A stretch of 64,000 nt of DNA from Phalacrocorax aristotelis. Taxonomy: Eukaryota; Chordata; Aves; Suliformes; Phalacrocoracidae. Below, piece after piece: positions 28,101 through 40,592 of the stretch (the first letter of the stretch is position 1; the number at the start of each line of letters is the position of its first letter). Both the position numbers and the translations under genes were made by a program. The notes under the pieces were generated by a model. That model worked only from the letters and a program-made list of their open reading frames with translations. It was not told where the DNA came from and made no database searches. Location of the stretch: assembly GCF_949628215.1 (NCBI RefSeq), contig NC_134282.1, positions 17,650,723-17,714,722 of the forward strand, given 5' to 3'.

Positions 28101-31100
28101 ATCTCCTTCATGTTTCTTTTTCTTTCTCATTTCCCTTTTTCCACTCCCATCTCTTTTCCTTAAACATTGCCTCACTTCCACACAGGTGTAGGCGGTGGGG
28201 TGAGCTCGCTGTGCTGAGCGCTGCGTGCCAGCCCAGGGGCTATGCAAAGCCAGCCTCCTCCATCCCACTGGAGGCACAGGGACTGCAGAGTCCACACCAA
28301 GCCCCTCCACCCATGGACATAATTCTCAGCTGCTGGCCCTGCTGCACATCCCATCACAACATTGGGTGGAGGGAGCTGGGCTACTTCCATCAGCATCCCT
28401 GATGAGAAGACACAGCTCACCAGAGAGTGAAGGAGAGGGTCAGCCCCACCAGAGTCCTCATCTTCACTCAACTGCAAAACTAACTCCTCCTAAAAAGGCT
28501 CATCTTCTTGTGTTCCCCACTGTGTGAAAAGCAAAATCTTGCTTTTCTATGGGGCTGGTCATCTGTGGGTGGGTGAAGCAGAAAGTGGACAGGAACTGCA
28601 TGCAGCTACCGGGGCAAGCTGCTGCCTTCCTGCACCTTCTCAGCTCACGCCTCCCAAGAGACAGAGCAGGAGCGCACTTGTGACAGAGCTCACCAGGAAA
28701 CGGTGCTTTCTGCAGGAAAAGCATGTTTTGGTTTCATTATTTTCTCTTTCTGAGTTTCTTATTTCTGGGGAGAGGGAGGGGAATTGAGCTGTGCTATTTC
28801 ACTAGAAGTATATATTACAGAGGGAAAAATATTAATTTTCTGTCTAATCAGGACAATTTTCTTGATGCAGACAAATATCACTGCCCAGAGGGTTGAATTG
28901 CTTCTGTGTCCAGTTGCTGAGAACTACACTTGGTTAGATGGGAGTTTGATGAAAACCTTAAGTGGTGTCAAAAATGGAAATTTTGCAGAGGTAGCTGCTG
29001 GAACCCTCAGAACGGTCATGCTTTGTCACTGAAAAGGCATTTTAAACCTTTCTTCAGGCCAGATCTTTCAGGAAGATGGCTTTGCTAGAGAAGAAAGACA
29101 TGGTTTAGGAAAAATGGGATCAGGGCAATTTCTAGGGGACAGATGTAGTGAGGAGAGACGGGGTAAGGAATGAAGGACGCCTGGTGCTAGCTCACAGGTA
29201 GGAGGAGCAACCTGGGCCTGGTGTATGAGAGCATGGCTGAGGTTTTTTCTGGGGACTTTTAGTCTCCTAATTCTAGATCTGGTACCAGTAACTTGCATTT
29301 TCCCCAGAAAAATATTGGTAGAGTAATTCAGAGTGCTACATAAGTGCTGCTATGCAAATTTCTGGTGGGAAATACAGCTGTCTCAAAACATTGATAGCCT
29401 GTGGTTTCATTTATGTGGTAGATGTTAATGCGCCTAATCGTTCTGAGGAGAGCTGTCTGAAAAAATGAATTTGGAGTTGTTTTGTTTCATGAATAGTTCT
29501 GAAAAGTCAGGAAGGAGGGAAATAGTTCAGATTGCAACTAGGACTATTTATTTAAATAACAGCAAACGTGAAAGGTGAGGAGAAAATGCTGCACTTTGAT
29601 TTGGAGCAATTTACAAGTAAAATGGAGGGGAATTTAAAACCGAAATAAACATTGCAAATGTACTTTCTTGGAATTTTTTTCTCAGGACAAAAAATTTGGT
29701 ACAACCAGCACTAATACTCAAAACTATTTGTCACCAGATTTGCATTTTTCACACAAGGGAAGTTTCAGGTGAAAGGATTTCACCCAACCCTAGCTCAGAG
29801 CCTGGGAATTGAGGATATCTCCCAGCCCTCTGCCATTGTGTGAATTAACTCAGCCGGGTGTTTGCACCTGACATCTCACTGTTGAGGATACATCTCCAAA
29901 CCAGGCTTTGCATATTGCATATGGGCAGCTATGCCTATTTTAACATTTTGGCAAGGTTTCCTCACAACGTGGTGTCACACAGAGAGCTCTAAAGTGGCAC
30001 ACGGAGGTCCCCCAGCTCCTGGCTGAGTTTGTGTGGGTCACCCTCCTTCCCATGATGGCGGAGGACATGAGGCCAGGGAACTCACCCCAGGTCCTGGTCC
30101 CATGCTGAGACAACCTCTGTCCTGACACTTTAGCAACCAGGTCACGGATCCAGAGACAAAAATACTCATCCCCAAGCACCCAGCATGAGGTCCCTGCCTC
30201 AGCTGCATGGCTGCAGAAAAAGTGACCCTTCAGGGCTTTGCTCCCCGATGAAATTTGTCTCCCCGCACCAGCACCCAGGGCTGGAGGGGACGAGCACCCT
30301 CCCAGGGCACGAGGGCAGGTGGTCACACAGCCCAGCCTGGGTAGATCTCAGCCAGCCCTGCCTTTCTAAGGTCCCAGTGAAAATGACAGTGGTTAATAAA
30401 ATCAGGCAGCCAAGATTAGGAGTAACATTTTTTTAGAGGTAGGTTAAGTGGGAGGAAATAGTTTTTCATCCAAAATTACCTGAAAGTCCATTTTATAGCC
30501 ATGTACATTAACTTTTTAGTGGCAGCAAGGTTTGGAGACACCTCTCATGGCTTTCATGACTCTCTCAGAGTGGGATGAAACAGAACAATTTTGGAAATGT
30601 TTCATATTTCCTGAAATGGTTCAAAAAGGCACCATTAGGGTAGCCTGAATTTCCTATGCTCCAGAATATAGGTGAAGCTTAGTTAAGGCAAAGTTAATAA
30701 AATCAGACATTTTTTAATCCAACCCCCTTTTTTTCCCATTGCTTTAATCATTCCCTGTGACCTGAAACCCAAACAACAAAGCAGTGTGCTGGGACCTGAG
30801 AACCATTCATTAATGTTTATGAGACACTGAGATAATAGGGGAAGAGAGCCATAGAAATAGTGTGTACAAATAAATGATAGAAATAATATGTTCAGTCTCT
30901 GCAATTACTCATGCTCTCAGAGCTGAGCAGGTGCACAAGTTTTTACAGGTTTGGGCCTTGGTTTGATCCAAAGATACCTTCAGCTCAAGCTGTTTGCTCT
31001 GTGAGCGGAGCACTCCCCAGATCTACTTGGCTGCTCTGGGTTGGAAGAAGGAAGTCATCAGATACCAGGAATTTGGCACCATTACTGCCTCACTTCAGCC

Positions 31101-34100
31101 ATGCTAGTGATCCAGAGGAAGCTCACTCACCAAAACACTGTGTTGATAAATGCCACAGAAGTGTGGAGCTGGGGAGGTCCAGAAGGACAAACACTGTTAG
31201 GTTTTACAGTGCAAATTGCACTAGGAACAGAAAAATGTCTTTCCATTTTCCTGATCCCAGATATTCCTGGGAGCATAGGCCATGGCTGACTTATTTTTAA
31301 AATCAACAAGATCTTCTGGAAAAAAAAAAGCATTTCTTGATCTTGTGACTGCCACAGTAGAAAGATCTGTCCCCTTGCAGCCAGGTGATGTGATTCCTGC
31401 CAGCTGGACTTGCTTAGTGCCTAAGCCCTGTCCCAGCAATGCACAAGCTGTCTCTTATCTGGCAGGTCAGGACGGAGCAATGGGATTGAGACGTTTCAAG
31501 ATATCATCTGGGAGAGAAAGATAAATCAAGGTGAGTTGATTTGTCAGTCTCTGCCGCACACGGTAAAGTGCACAGCTGGTGCATTGCCACCGCAGCTCCA
31601 TCTGTACCATGTGCTAACAGCAGCTTCGCAGCACGCTGGTGCACACCTGGACACCTGGACCTGGGCATGCCACTATCCAGGAACAGGGGGGCTGCTCTGC
31701 AAGGTCAGTGGGATTCCACAGCCTCATCTAGATCTCATCATGTACACACACCATCCTTCCGAACTGCTTTGCCTTTGCATTCCCTGAGCAATCCCAAAGG
31801 TCTTGTACCAACTGGAGTAGCCGTATCAAAGCTGGATTGTGGAAGAAAAGCGACTTCTTTGCCCTTACTGTGAAGGTGGATACTGTGCGATGGAAATGCC
31901 TGAACAATATGTTTTACATTGAAAAGGGTTTTGCTCCAGGAAAATGCTGAACTGATTCTGCTTCCATTTTCTGGCTGCATGCTTGTTCTCCCTTATCTCT
32001 GCATTACATCACGGCGCACTGTGCCTGAAGGCTGCCACCCCATCACCAGGCTGCACTGCCTCATAGATACTATCTTCTCTTGTTTTCAGTCCAGTTTTGT
32101 ACTGGCTACTTTGTACCAGTTGAAACATCTTATCTCCTTTGCTGGATCAAGGTCTCCCCTCTCTGTGCTGCAGTTTAGCAGTCTGGCACATTGAAATTGC
32201 AGTTTCAGCTATCACCAGCTGTTCTGGGTCTCTGTGCAAGGCACTGTGTCTCTCTGACCTGACCGCTTTACAGACTGGCTTAAACCTCACCTACCTGAAG
32301 TACAGTATAAGCCCTTGCTTCCTGCTAAAGGTGCGTTCAAGCTCTCTGACGGATAAGGATGGAGTTAAGCCTGTTTCCCTGAATAAGCACCCAACTGGCG
32401 AAATTTAGCTTGACACATGGGGCTGGCAGAAGTGATGCTTTGAAAGCCCAAGGAGGCAGGAATAGCCTGGGGTCCTCATGCTACCTTCAGGTTGGAGGTG
32501 TTTTCCGCTTGTTGAGGCAGAAATCCCTTTGATCTGGAACCGGAGGGGCACACAGGTGAGATTGGGTCCCCAGCCTGAACAGCACAGAGGTGCCTGAGAG
32601 GTGAAGGCAGAACAAGATGGACAGCAAGCCCTGACACCCCACTCCAGGTGTGCAGGATGTGCTGCAATCACCAGCAAATTGCAAATCAGGTCTGGCAGAG
32701 AGAGCCCAGTGAAGCGCATCTGTGCCTGAGTGCAACTCCGGGGAAAGCTGATCTGGGGAGGTGGGATCAAAGGGGCCTTCCCCTCTGCTGCTAGATGGTA
32801 CAGTGCAGGCACTGATCCCCACAGCAACATTTCTAACAGAGTAATGACATTGTGTAAGGATATTAAAGCAACATTCACTATAATAACACCATGCACTTGT
32901 AGCAGTCTCCATCTTTTTGACATTTGGCTTTTTGACATTAATTAACCTATCCATCCTCCCTAGACAGTTTTTCACCTTCTGCAGTAGGGTCAGCAAAGAG
33001 AAGAGATGGAGACCCATAGTTCCCAAAGCCTCCCCTGACTTTCCATCCTCTGTTTTAACCCTGGCCATACAGAAGCAATGTGGGCACAGCCTGGCTCTGA
33101 GCCAGGGTGCAGCCAGTGCTCTGACCTGCTCAGCACCAGCCCAGCAGGACCAGCCACTGGGAACGAGCAGGGAACATCAAACAGGGGTTGTGTCTGAACA
33201 TCTGCAAGGCTGGTGCTTGCATCTGAGGTAGACATCTGGATGGTCCGTAAAAGTACTTGTAGGGCACAACCAGCTTACCATGGAGTGCTCCATCAGGATG
33301 AGATGAAGGGCCTCTTTGGTTTTCTGCACCTGTTATAAGAGCAGTGCAGCTAGCCAGCCTCAGTGAAGATGCTCACGCTGGGGTATCTGCTCAGGGTCAC
33401 ATTGCAGCCCAGCAGCAGGTCTAGAGGAGGACCAAACTATACCATCTGCCTGCTCCCCTCTTCACAGCCACTCATCTTCCACCAGCTCTCAGACAGCAAA
33501 AGTTGTTCAAGTCTCCAGCCTGAAATTCTGTGTTATCATTACTGTCATAGCATCTAGAGGGACCCAACCAAGACCAAGGGACTTGTTTTGCTGGATTCTA
33601 CACATCACATGCTTGAAGGGTGTTTCTCTTCCTACGAACATACTCACCAAGTTCCTGGTCTCACAAATTCTTACAGGCATTACCATAAAACCTCTGAGAA
33701 ATTACATGGAAAAGAAGAAGACCAGGCCCTACAGAAGCTGTCTGTTCCTGTCCCTGAATTTAAGTAATCTGTCCATGGGCTTAAGCTGTCCTGAAACACT
33801 TTGTGGAAGACAAAGGGAGGGCAGCAAGAGACCGGGAGGACTTGATGACCCACAGAAGAGCACTACTGAGCCATCACAGGGGCTCTGCTTGTCATGGTCC
33901 TGGGTGCATGTGCTGTTCTGGGGGGCTGCCCTCGTCTGTGGCTGCTGTCTCCCATCTATTTGACTGTTTGCAGTCAATGAATGAGGTTGAATGTCTCTTC
34001 TGAGACACTCTGCCATCGAGGCAGCAGTTTCCTTGTTTTGCATTTCTGCTCATTGCACAAACATATTTACTATTCCTGAGAGCTGTGTTTCATAGACCTC

Positions 34101-36350
34101 CATGCCTGCATGTGGTGGCTGCAGTGTTGACCTCTCCAAAGCAGGATCTGCAGAGAGAATTGAACGTCTGTGCAGTGCCTGCCCCAAATGCAGAGCTGAG
34201 CTCTCTAGTGACCCACTGTGAGCCATCACATCAGTGTTGCCTGGCCAGCGTATACATGCTAGGAGCTTTCTCTAGCCAGTTCTCTCAATGACAGAGATAG
34301 ACTTGATCTGCATAACAGACCTGCTTCCTCCCGAGGTAAAGCTCTGCACCATCGCCTTTTTGTCTCACCCAGACAGACAGACCAATGAACCCTTGAGATA
34401 CTGGGAATGCCAGCTACTGACAAGGTTCACCAATGCCTGGGATGTCTGGGGGCTGCAGGCATCTTAGCTGACCTCTTCCCGCTCAAGAGAAGGATAATTA
34501 ATCAGCTCTGCTATTCTGGCATCACCCAAAAGTGAAAATACTTTCTGGCAGAGCAGCAGGCACAAAATTAGCTGCTGCATTAAACTGCCAAATCTCCTTT
34601 ACTCCTTTTAGTTGCATTTGGTGATGATGAGGAGCGAGGCATTAACCGGTCCCTGATGGATAAAAAAATTATTACTTTGCTTTCTCTTTGCAGCAGGGAG
34701 GAGGAAATAGGTTTTATTACTGAGATTTCCTTGAAGACATTCACTTGACTTTGTGGCATCAGAGACGGAAGAGAAATGAAGAACACAGAAATCTTGGCAC
34801 AGCAGGACAGATTGCGGATGGATAATAAAAGAGAGAAGTACCGGGTCAATTGGGATCTGAAATATACTTAGGTGATTGAATCCTTGTGTCGAGTCAAAGC
34901 TCTGATGATCTGCTGGGCTCAACTAATTTCAGCATTACAGCCAGGGTGTCTGTGCTGGGACTTCTGGCCTAAACCGGGAAACTTGCTGGGAACACACATT
35001 TGTGATGCATCAGAATGGAATGGAATAGAATAGAAATAATAGATTATTACGTCCTTTTTTTTTTTTCTTTTCAGAATTAGGTCTAGAGCTTACTTACCCA
35101 TCTTAGTTTTAGGCACAGATCCTGGCTAGCATGGCATGACCCTACTAAAGGAAGGTGCAGACTGGAAGAGCCCATGCAAATCACCTTATCCATGTTCTGA
35201 AATCTCAGAGGGTTCACTCCTGAGAGATCTGTGTCCTCCACATACATCTACATACATCCATGAGTCACAGCGTGGAATTGCAACTTCTTCAACTGCCACA
35301 GCTGTATCCAACAAGGGTCATGAACCAAAGCCCCACTTACTAACTGCAGAAGGAGGCGGCAATAAGGGCATGGGGCAGGCTGCCAGGTTGGTGGCCAGGT
35401 TGTAGGACACATGGTGCATTCAGTTACCTTTGCTCCAGGGCCAAAAAGAGGGGCAGGGATCAGACAGTCAGAAATGTTCACAGATCTATTATAGAATCAG
35501 AATCACAGAGATTAGAAGAGACATGAGAATCTGAATTTCCTAAGGCATAATCCCAAATTCTTGAGTTTTAAACCCATTTCGAAGCAAGACAAAGACAGCC
35601 TGGACACAGATGTCCAAGAGACCTAGAGCATACAGGAGCAGGAGAGCAAAGCTGGTACAGAGTTGGCCTAAGCATGGTGGGGCACCAACGGCCTGTGAAC
35701 AAACATAGGGTGGAAATCGGAGGAAGCAGCTTACCCACGTGGGGAAAGAGGTCCTGCAACAGGCAGCCAGAGGCAAAAAGCCAACCTGGTGAGTTTGTAG
35801 CTGCCAAAGAGGAAGTGGTGGCCCAGAGCTGCAGGGACGGGGCTCCAAAGCCTACCAGGTCCCTCCTGTTCTTGGTCACTGAGAAACCAACCTCATCTTG
35901 TGGGATTCTGGCCTGTGGAGCCCAGGCACCAGGAGGGCTGGGAAGGGGAACCACATGAAACCGTCTTGTCCCATCACTTCTGACACTGAGGGGAGATGAC
36001 ATGGGCTGGTGGCCAAGGGTTACCCTCCCGGCCAGAGTGCATTTTAACCTCCCAGGAGGTAAAGTTCAGGCTCCTGGCTCAGTAGCTGGCTTGAATACCG
36101 TGTGAGATGAACTTGCCTCGCAGAACAGGTCCACAAAGAGCCTGGCAGTGGCCAGAGCTTTGCTTCAGGCAGGCCTTGCTGGCTGCTGCTTGGGGCACTG
36201 CTCCTTGGCTCTGCTGCGCCTCCGATCCTCCTGCCTCCCTCCACCTCACTTTCCACATCTACAACATGGAGCTAAAGCTAATTACAGCCCCTAGAGCGGA
36301 GCTGCGTGGCTTGGCTTTACTCGTGTTTCGAAAACGCTTGGAGATGAAAG
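19126..36350. other. Intergenic sequence, no gene recognised
   Basis: No coding region or RNA gene is recognisable. Open frames up to 263 codons on the minus strand (25,256-26,047) carry no known domain. A perfect short inverted repeat lies at 25,110-25,144 and is listed separately. A short ATGGA/ATAGA run is at about 35,011-35,040. Some AT-rich blocks, for example 26,600-26,720 and 29,500-29,760, could be decayed repeats that I cannot name. Confidence 0.55.
25110..25144. repeat. Perfect 16-bp inverted repeat with 3-nt loop
   Basis: The left arm at 25,110-25,125 (ctccttcccacctgcc) is the exact reverse complement of the right arm at 25,129-25,144, with the three bases AAG between them. As single-stranded DNA or RNA it would fold into a tight hairpin. 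It is too short for a microRNA precursor and is not followed by a T run, and no gene lies next to it. Confidence 0.9.
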
Positions 36351-38002
36351 GTGCTTGAGAGAGCAGAGTATTGTTATTACTAATAATTACAAAAATTAAC
36401 CAAATATTTGTCTAACAGCATCCATCCCTGCTGCTGTTTCTTACGTAAAATACACACATACTCTGACTGCCAAACCAAAGCCCCAGAATCACTACATCAA
36501 CCCTACAGTATCGAGAAGGGGGGCAAAAAGTGCCTTGGGTCTAAAAAGGGTTGTCTGTTCCAGCAATTAATTTAATTAGCCTAAATATAACCCAAGTATA
36601 CTGCAGATCCAAATTGCTTGCTGACAACAAACCCAAACAGGGCCCACAGGCTGCAAGGCGGCAGGTTAAATGCTGCCTCTGAAGCTGCTGGGCGGATCCT
36701 GGCACCCAAATATTTTTTCTCCTGGTATTCACCACCGCTTGCTGCAGTGGAGTCGGGTTCTTGTAAAATGTTTATCAATGCCTGGGCATCTTCCAAACCG
36801 AGAAAGGGTGCATGCAGAGAGAAGTGTCCCATTGCAGTCAGCAGGGACTGGATTTCTTCACTTGCTTTCATTCACGTCTTTATAATTTTATTGGTTTTTT
36901 TCCCCGTTTTCTAATAAGCTCTTCTAACACCTAATAAAATCAGTCCTTTTCCTTTCTACTTACCTCCCCCTGCTGCCATTGCGATTACCTAGACAAGAAA
37001 AATACAGAGCACGGGGTCCTGCAGGCTGAGGTTTTAGTGACTGATTGCAACCAACGTGAGCAGAATCGGCAATAAACTTCAATGTCATAGTATCTTGATT
37101 TGTCTTTCTTCCATACTGCATGAAATATCTGAAGGGGACAAACGCCAAGGAGTGAGAAGAATTCTTTTGGGTCGTATAGCCAAAAATGAAACTAAGAAAG
37201 GAGCCATTTCCAGAGAGGGAGATGCAGTCAGCTGTGCAGTAGTTATCTGTAATAGATGGCAACTCTCACTGACGTGATCTCTATTATCCTCCTATCTCAG
37301 CATCTCACAGTCTTTAATGGATTCTTCCCTACAGCATCTTTGCAAGACCGTGATGTTTTCCGATACACATTTTACCAGCTGGAACCAGAAACACCAACAG
37401 GCCAAGACCCAGCTCCCCTAACCTATGTTGGCACCCAGTTCCCACTGGTCACAGTCTAAAAATCCATGTGTAATCTGGGCACTGCGCTATTGAACCATGA
37501 ATTTATTTGCAAAGGTAGATAAAATGCTCTGTGACCACAGAGAGGCAAACAAATCTCATAAAACCCAAGTTTGCTATTTCCTGCTCTGCTTTCAAAACAA
37601 AACACAATAATTTTAGCAGACAATTAAACTCCCTGATTTCCAAGGGAGGCAGGCACACAAATACTTTTGAGGATCTGAGCCCACATGATTATGTAAGGAA
37701 TTAGCAGGAGGGAATTAACCCAATCGCTGGACCATCCTTGTGGAGAGGATCTCATCCATGCTTGGGGCTGCCGTAGGGGAACATGCCGGAGTGAAATATA
37801 AAACCCAGAAATACTTAATATTTAAATCAGGGGAGTGCCAGAAAATGTCCCAACATTGCTCCAGGTCTGGGGGTCCTCTCTGACCCCTCTCTGTCTCCTG
37901 CCTCACCACCGTGCTGCCTGTACTCCCCAAAGCCAGGAAAAACAAGCCCAAGTTTGCACGTACCCTTGCCAAGCATGCAGGACCTCCATGCAAGGCAGAC
38001 GG

Positions 38003-38020
38003 AGCAGCAGCAGCAGCAGC
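38003..38020. repeat. Short AGC/CAG trinucleotide run
   Basis: Six AGC units occur in non-coding sequence. A second short CAG run lies at about 38,546-38,561. Neither is in a recognised gene. Confidence 0.8.
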
Positions 38021-40545
38021 TGTCTGTGGGCTACTCACCCATGCGTTGCCCTCTGTGCATAGACATAGGCTCTGCATCAGGGCAGGCAGTTCCTGGGCAC
38101 TCACAGGAAATTTGGCAAGGGGGCCAGAAGCACCAATGTGCTGGCCCCACTCCGAGCAGCCGAGGGGACATGGGGATGAGGCAGCACGAGTGCAGGATTT
38201 CCACGACTCGGCAAGGATTTTGCATTCTTCCTTCCACCCTGGGGCTGCTTATTAAATATGCTGTCATATTATAAAACTAAACTATTTACAAAAATAATAG
38301 TAAGTAGAAGCAAGCAGGATTCAGGGAAGTAATGGGGAAGGTTGTGGGCCTGATCCTGCTCTCCCACAGACCGGGGTAATGAGGAGCATTGGGTGAAGCC
38401 TCTGGGAAGGCAGGTCTGAGGCAGGCTTCTTCATTCCAGCCTGGGTGGGACAGAAAGGAGATCTGGCCCCATTCCCATATTTAATGCTGTCACAGCCTAA
38501 TTTATCACGCTGAAACCAGTGGAGCTGTTTGCAGGAGCAAGGATGGCAGCAGCAGCAGCAGCCCTGGCAATGCAGAGCACGGCCGGGGGAACCAACCCTC
38601 CCTGCCCGGGATGGATGCAGCTCCCAATGCGGTGCTGACAATAAAAGCATACCTTTCCCGGGCAGGCAAAGGCTGCCTGAACTGTCACTTTAATTGAAAC
38701 CTTCTGCAGTCGTATACTTCACCTTATGTTTAATGATTCACCTCTTAAGCAGCCCACTTGTACCTTTGTAATCTTTCTGAAGGTTAACTTGTTGATCCTA
38801 GAAACTAGTCTGGAGAGAGCGAGGCAATTTGCAGGGAGGCTCGGAAGGAAAAAAGTATCATGTTTTCTGATGAAAAGTGTTTTTCTTGAGGGAGAATGAA
38901 GGAGAAATAAATTGCAAAATTCAGAAGAGCTGGTGAGACTTTGGAAAGAAAAACGAAAAGAAAAAAAAAAAGAAAAGAAATAAATGTCCTTACAAAAAGG
39001 GAGTTGGGGGGAGTAGTTGGGTTTACTTTTCAGCTCCTGGGAGACATTTTATTTCTGCTTTATAGGAATTAAAAACATATTTGTCATTTAGCAGATTAAA
39101 TAAAAATAGTCCTAGAGTTAAATTATTTTTAGGACTTTAAGAGTTATGTTGTTATGGGCAATAACCTATTTGTAACACTGTGATGGAGTAACTGGCCATT
39201 TCATACAGCTTCGAGATCAATCCTGCCCTATTTGCCATGTACCTATGCAAATAAATATCCCATTCGATTCATGTCCATATCGTAGAATCTGCCTGCTTCT
39301 TTCTTACTCCTTTAATATTTAATTATTTTAAACAAGGAGAAATCCCATGGGGAATTTTTGTCTCAAAAAATAGCTGACTTATTCTTATCATTTGAGAGTA
39401 ACAGAAAAAGATGAGAAAATAATATTCTTTTTAAGTCCTAAAACTGAAACTCAAATAAGAAGGGCAATGAGAAAAAAAATCTTAAAACACAGAAACCAAA
39501 CTTCCCCCCCGCTTTTACATGAATATTCTGGTTTTTTACTGTAGCTATTCATAGTTGTACCTAAATGTAGCCTATAAATCTACTAATATATTATTTAACA
39601 CTCTAACTACTGGTATAAAAAATTATAAAATATTCTTTTGGCAATACATTTAATTGAAATCTTTTCAGAGACAGCTTGTTATTGCCAAACATGCTTTTAG
39701 AGATAGTACAGAGAAATATAAGAATATCAAGAGCCGGTAAAACAAGTAATTACCATTTTCACCATTACTTCCAGATACCCTCCCATCCAGTCACGAGATC
39801 CTTTAAGTCTAAATCAACGGGTTTCAGTGAACAAAATTGTACAGATCATTTCAAAGAATGTAAAAATTGCGTTGATGTTTTATTTGTAGCACTCTGCTGG
39901 CTGAGACATCCGAAGAGTTATTTAAAAACAACAAACAAAAAAAAACACCAGGCTGGTTTAGCCTCAACTTTAGAGGCCTGTTTCAAAATGATCAGGATAG
40001 ATGCAAATCCCTCCTTTAATTTCAGTGTGCTTGTGCCCATAAAACTTTGGGGCATCATCCTTCTTCTTAGGGTCTCTTCTGCTTTTTTATATCAGGGATC
40101 TGCAAGATTCTCTGAGGCATGAGTATAAGAGTAATAAATAATACTATTAACCATCCAAAGCAAGCACTGCCTTTTTTTTCTTTTTTTTTTTTCCCAACAA
40201 AGGAACCACTTTTGATTTAAGGTTGAACTACCTCAGCATAACTCCTTATCAGGAAAGTATCTGTGGGGGTTAGTGAGGTTTTTTTAATCTTGACAGCTGA
40301 AAGTTGACAGATCTGCTGAGAAGGAAAGAGGTCAGTGGTGCTGCTCAGCCACGGGCCAGGGATTTTCAGCTTCCAGGCGTCACATGCTTCATATTTTCAT
40401 GGGTGCCAGGATGACAAGATTTGGGGACAAGCAAGGGAGTGGGCTGGAGATGCTGGCTGGGCAAAAGCTCCCCCACCACATGCCGCGCCAGGAGGCTCCT
40501 TGCCCAGCAGAGCCCCAGCAAGGCACTGCCAGGCTTTGGTCCATA

Positions 40546-40592
40546 ATTGGTTAAAAATTGATTGGGAATGGAGAGGGGTGGGACGTAATTGG
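40546..40592 (-). promoter_or_regulatory. Cluster of three inverted CCAAT boxes (ATTGG)
   Basis: ATTGG occurs at 40,546-40,550, 40,561-40,565 and 40,588-40,592, three times in 47 bp and all in the same orientation. CCAAT clusters bind NF-Y in many promoters and enhancers. No transcript is evident beside them, so the regulatory role is a guess from the motif cluster alone. Confidence 0.3.

Noticed and set aside
29690..29800. Segment ending 'tttcacccaaccctag' and a similar AT-rich stretch near 30,560-30,640
   Set aside because: They look like fragments of old interspersed repeats, but I could not name a family with enough confidence.
34725..34735. Other isolated TTCNNNGAA matches outside the exon 1 cluster
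   Set aside because: About sixteen are expected by chance in 64 kb, so single copies carry no weight.
35485..35540. Possible CR1 3' tail (AGAATCAGAATCACAGA)
   Set aside because: Resembles the reverse complement of a CR1 ATTCTATGA tail only loosely. The bases following do not continue the CR1 pattern convincingly.
39676..40122. 148-codon plus-strand open frame
   Set aside because: Not similar to anything recognised and lies in AT-rich, enhancer-like sequence.
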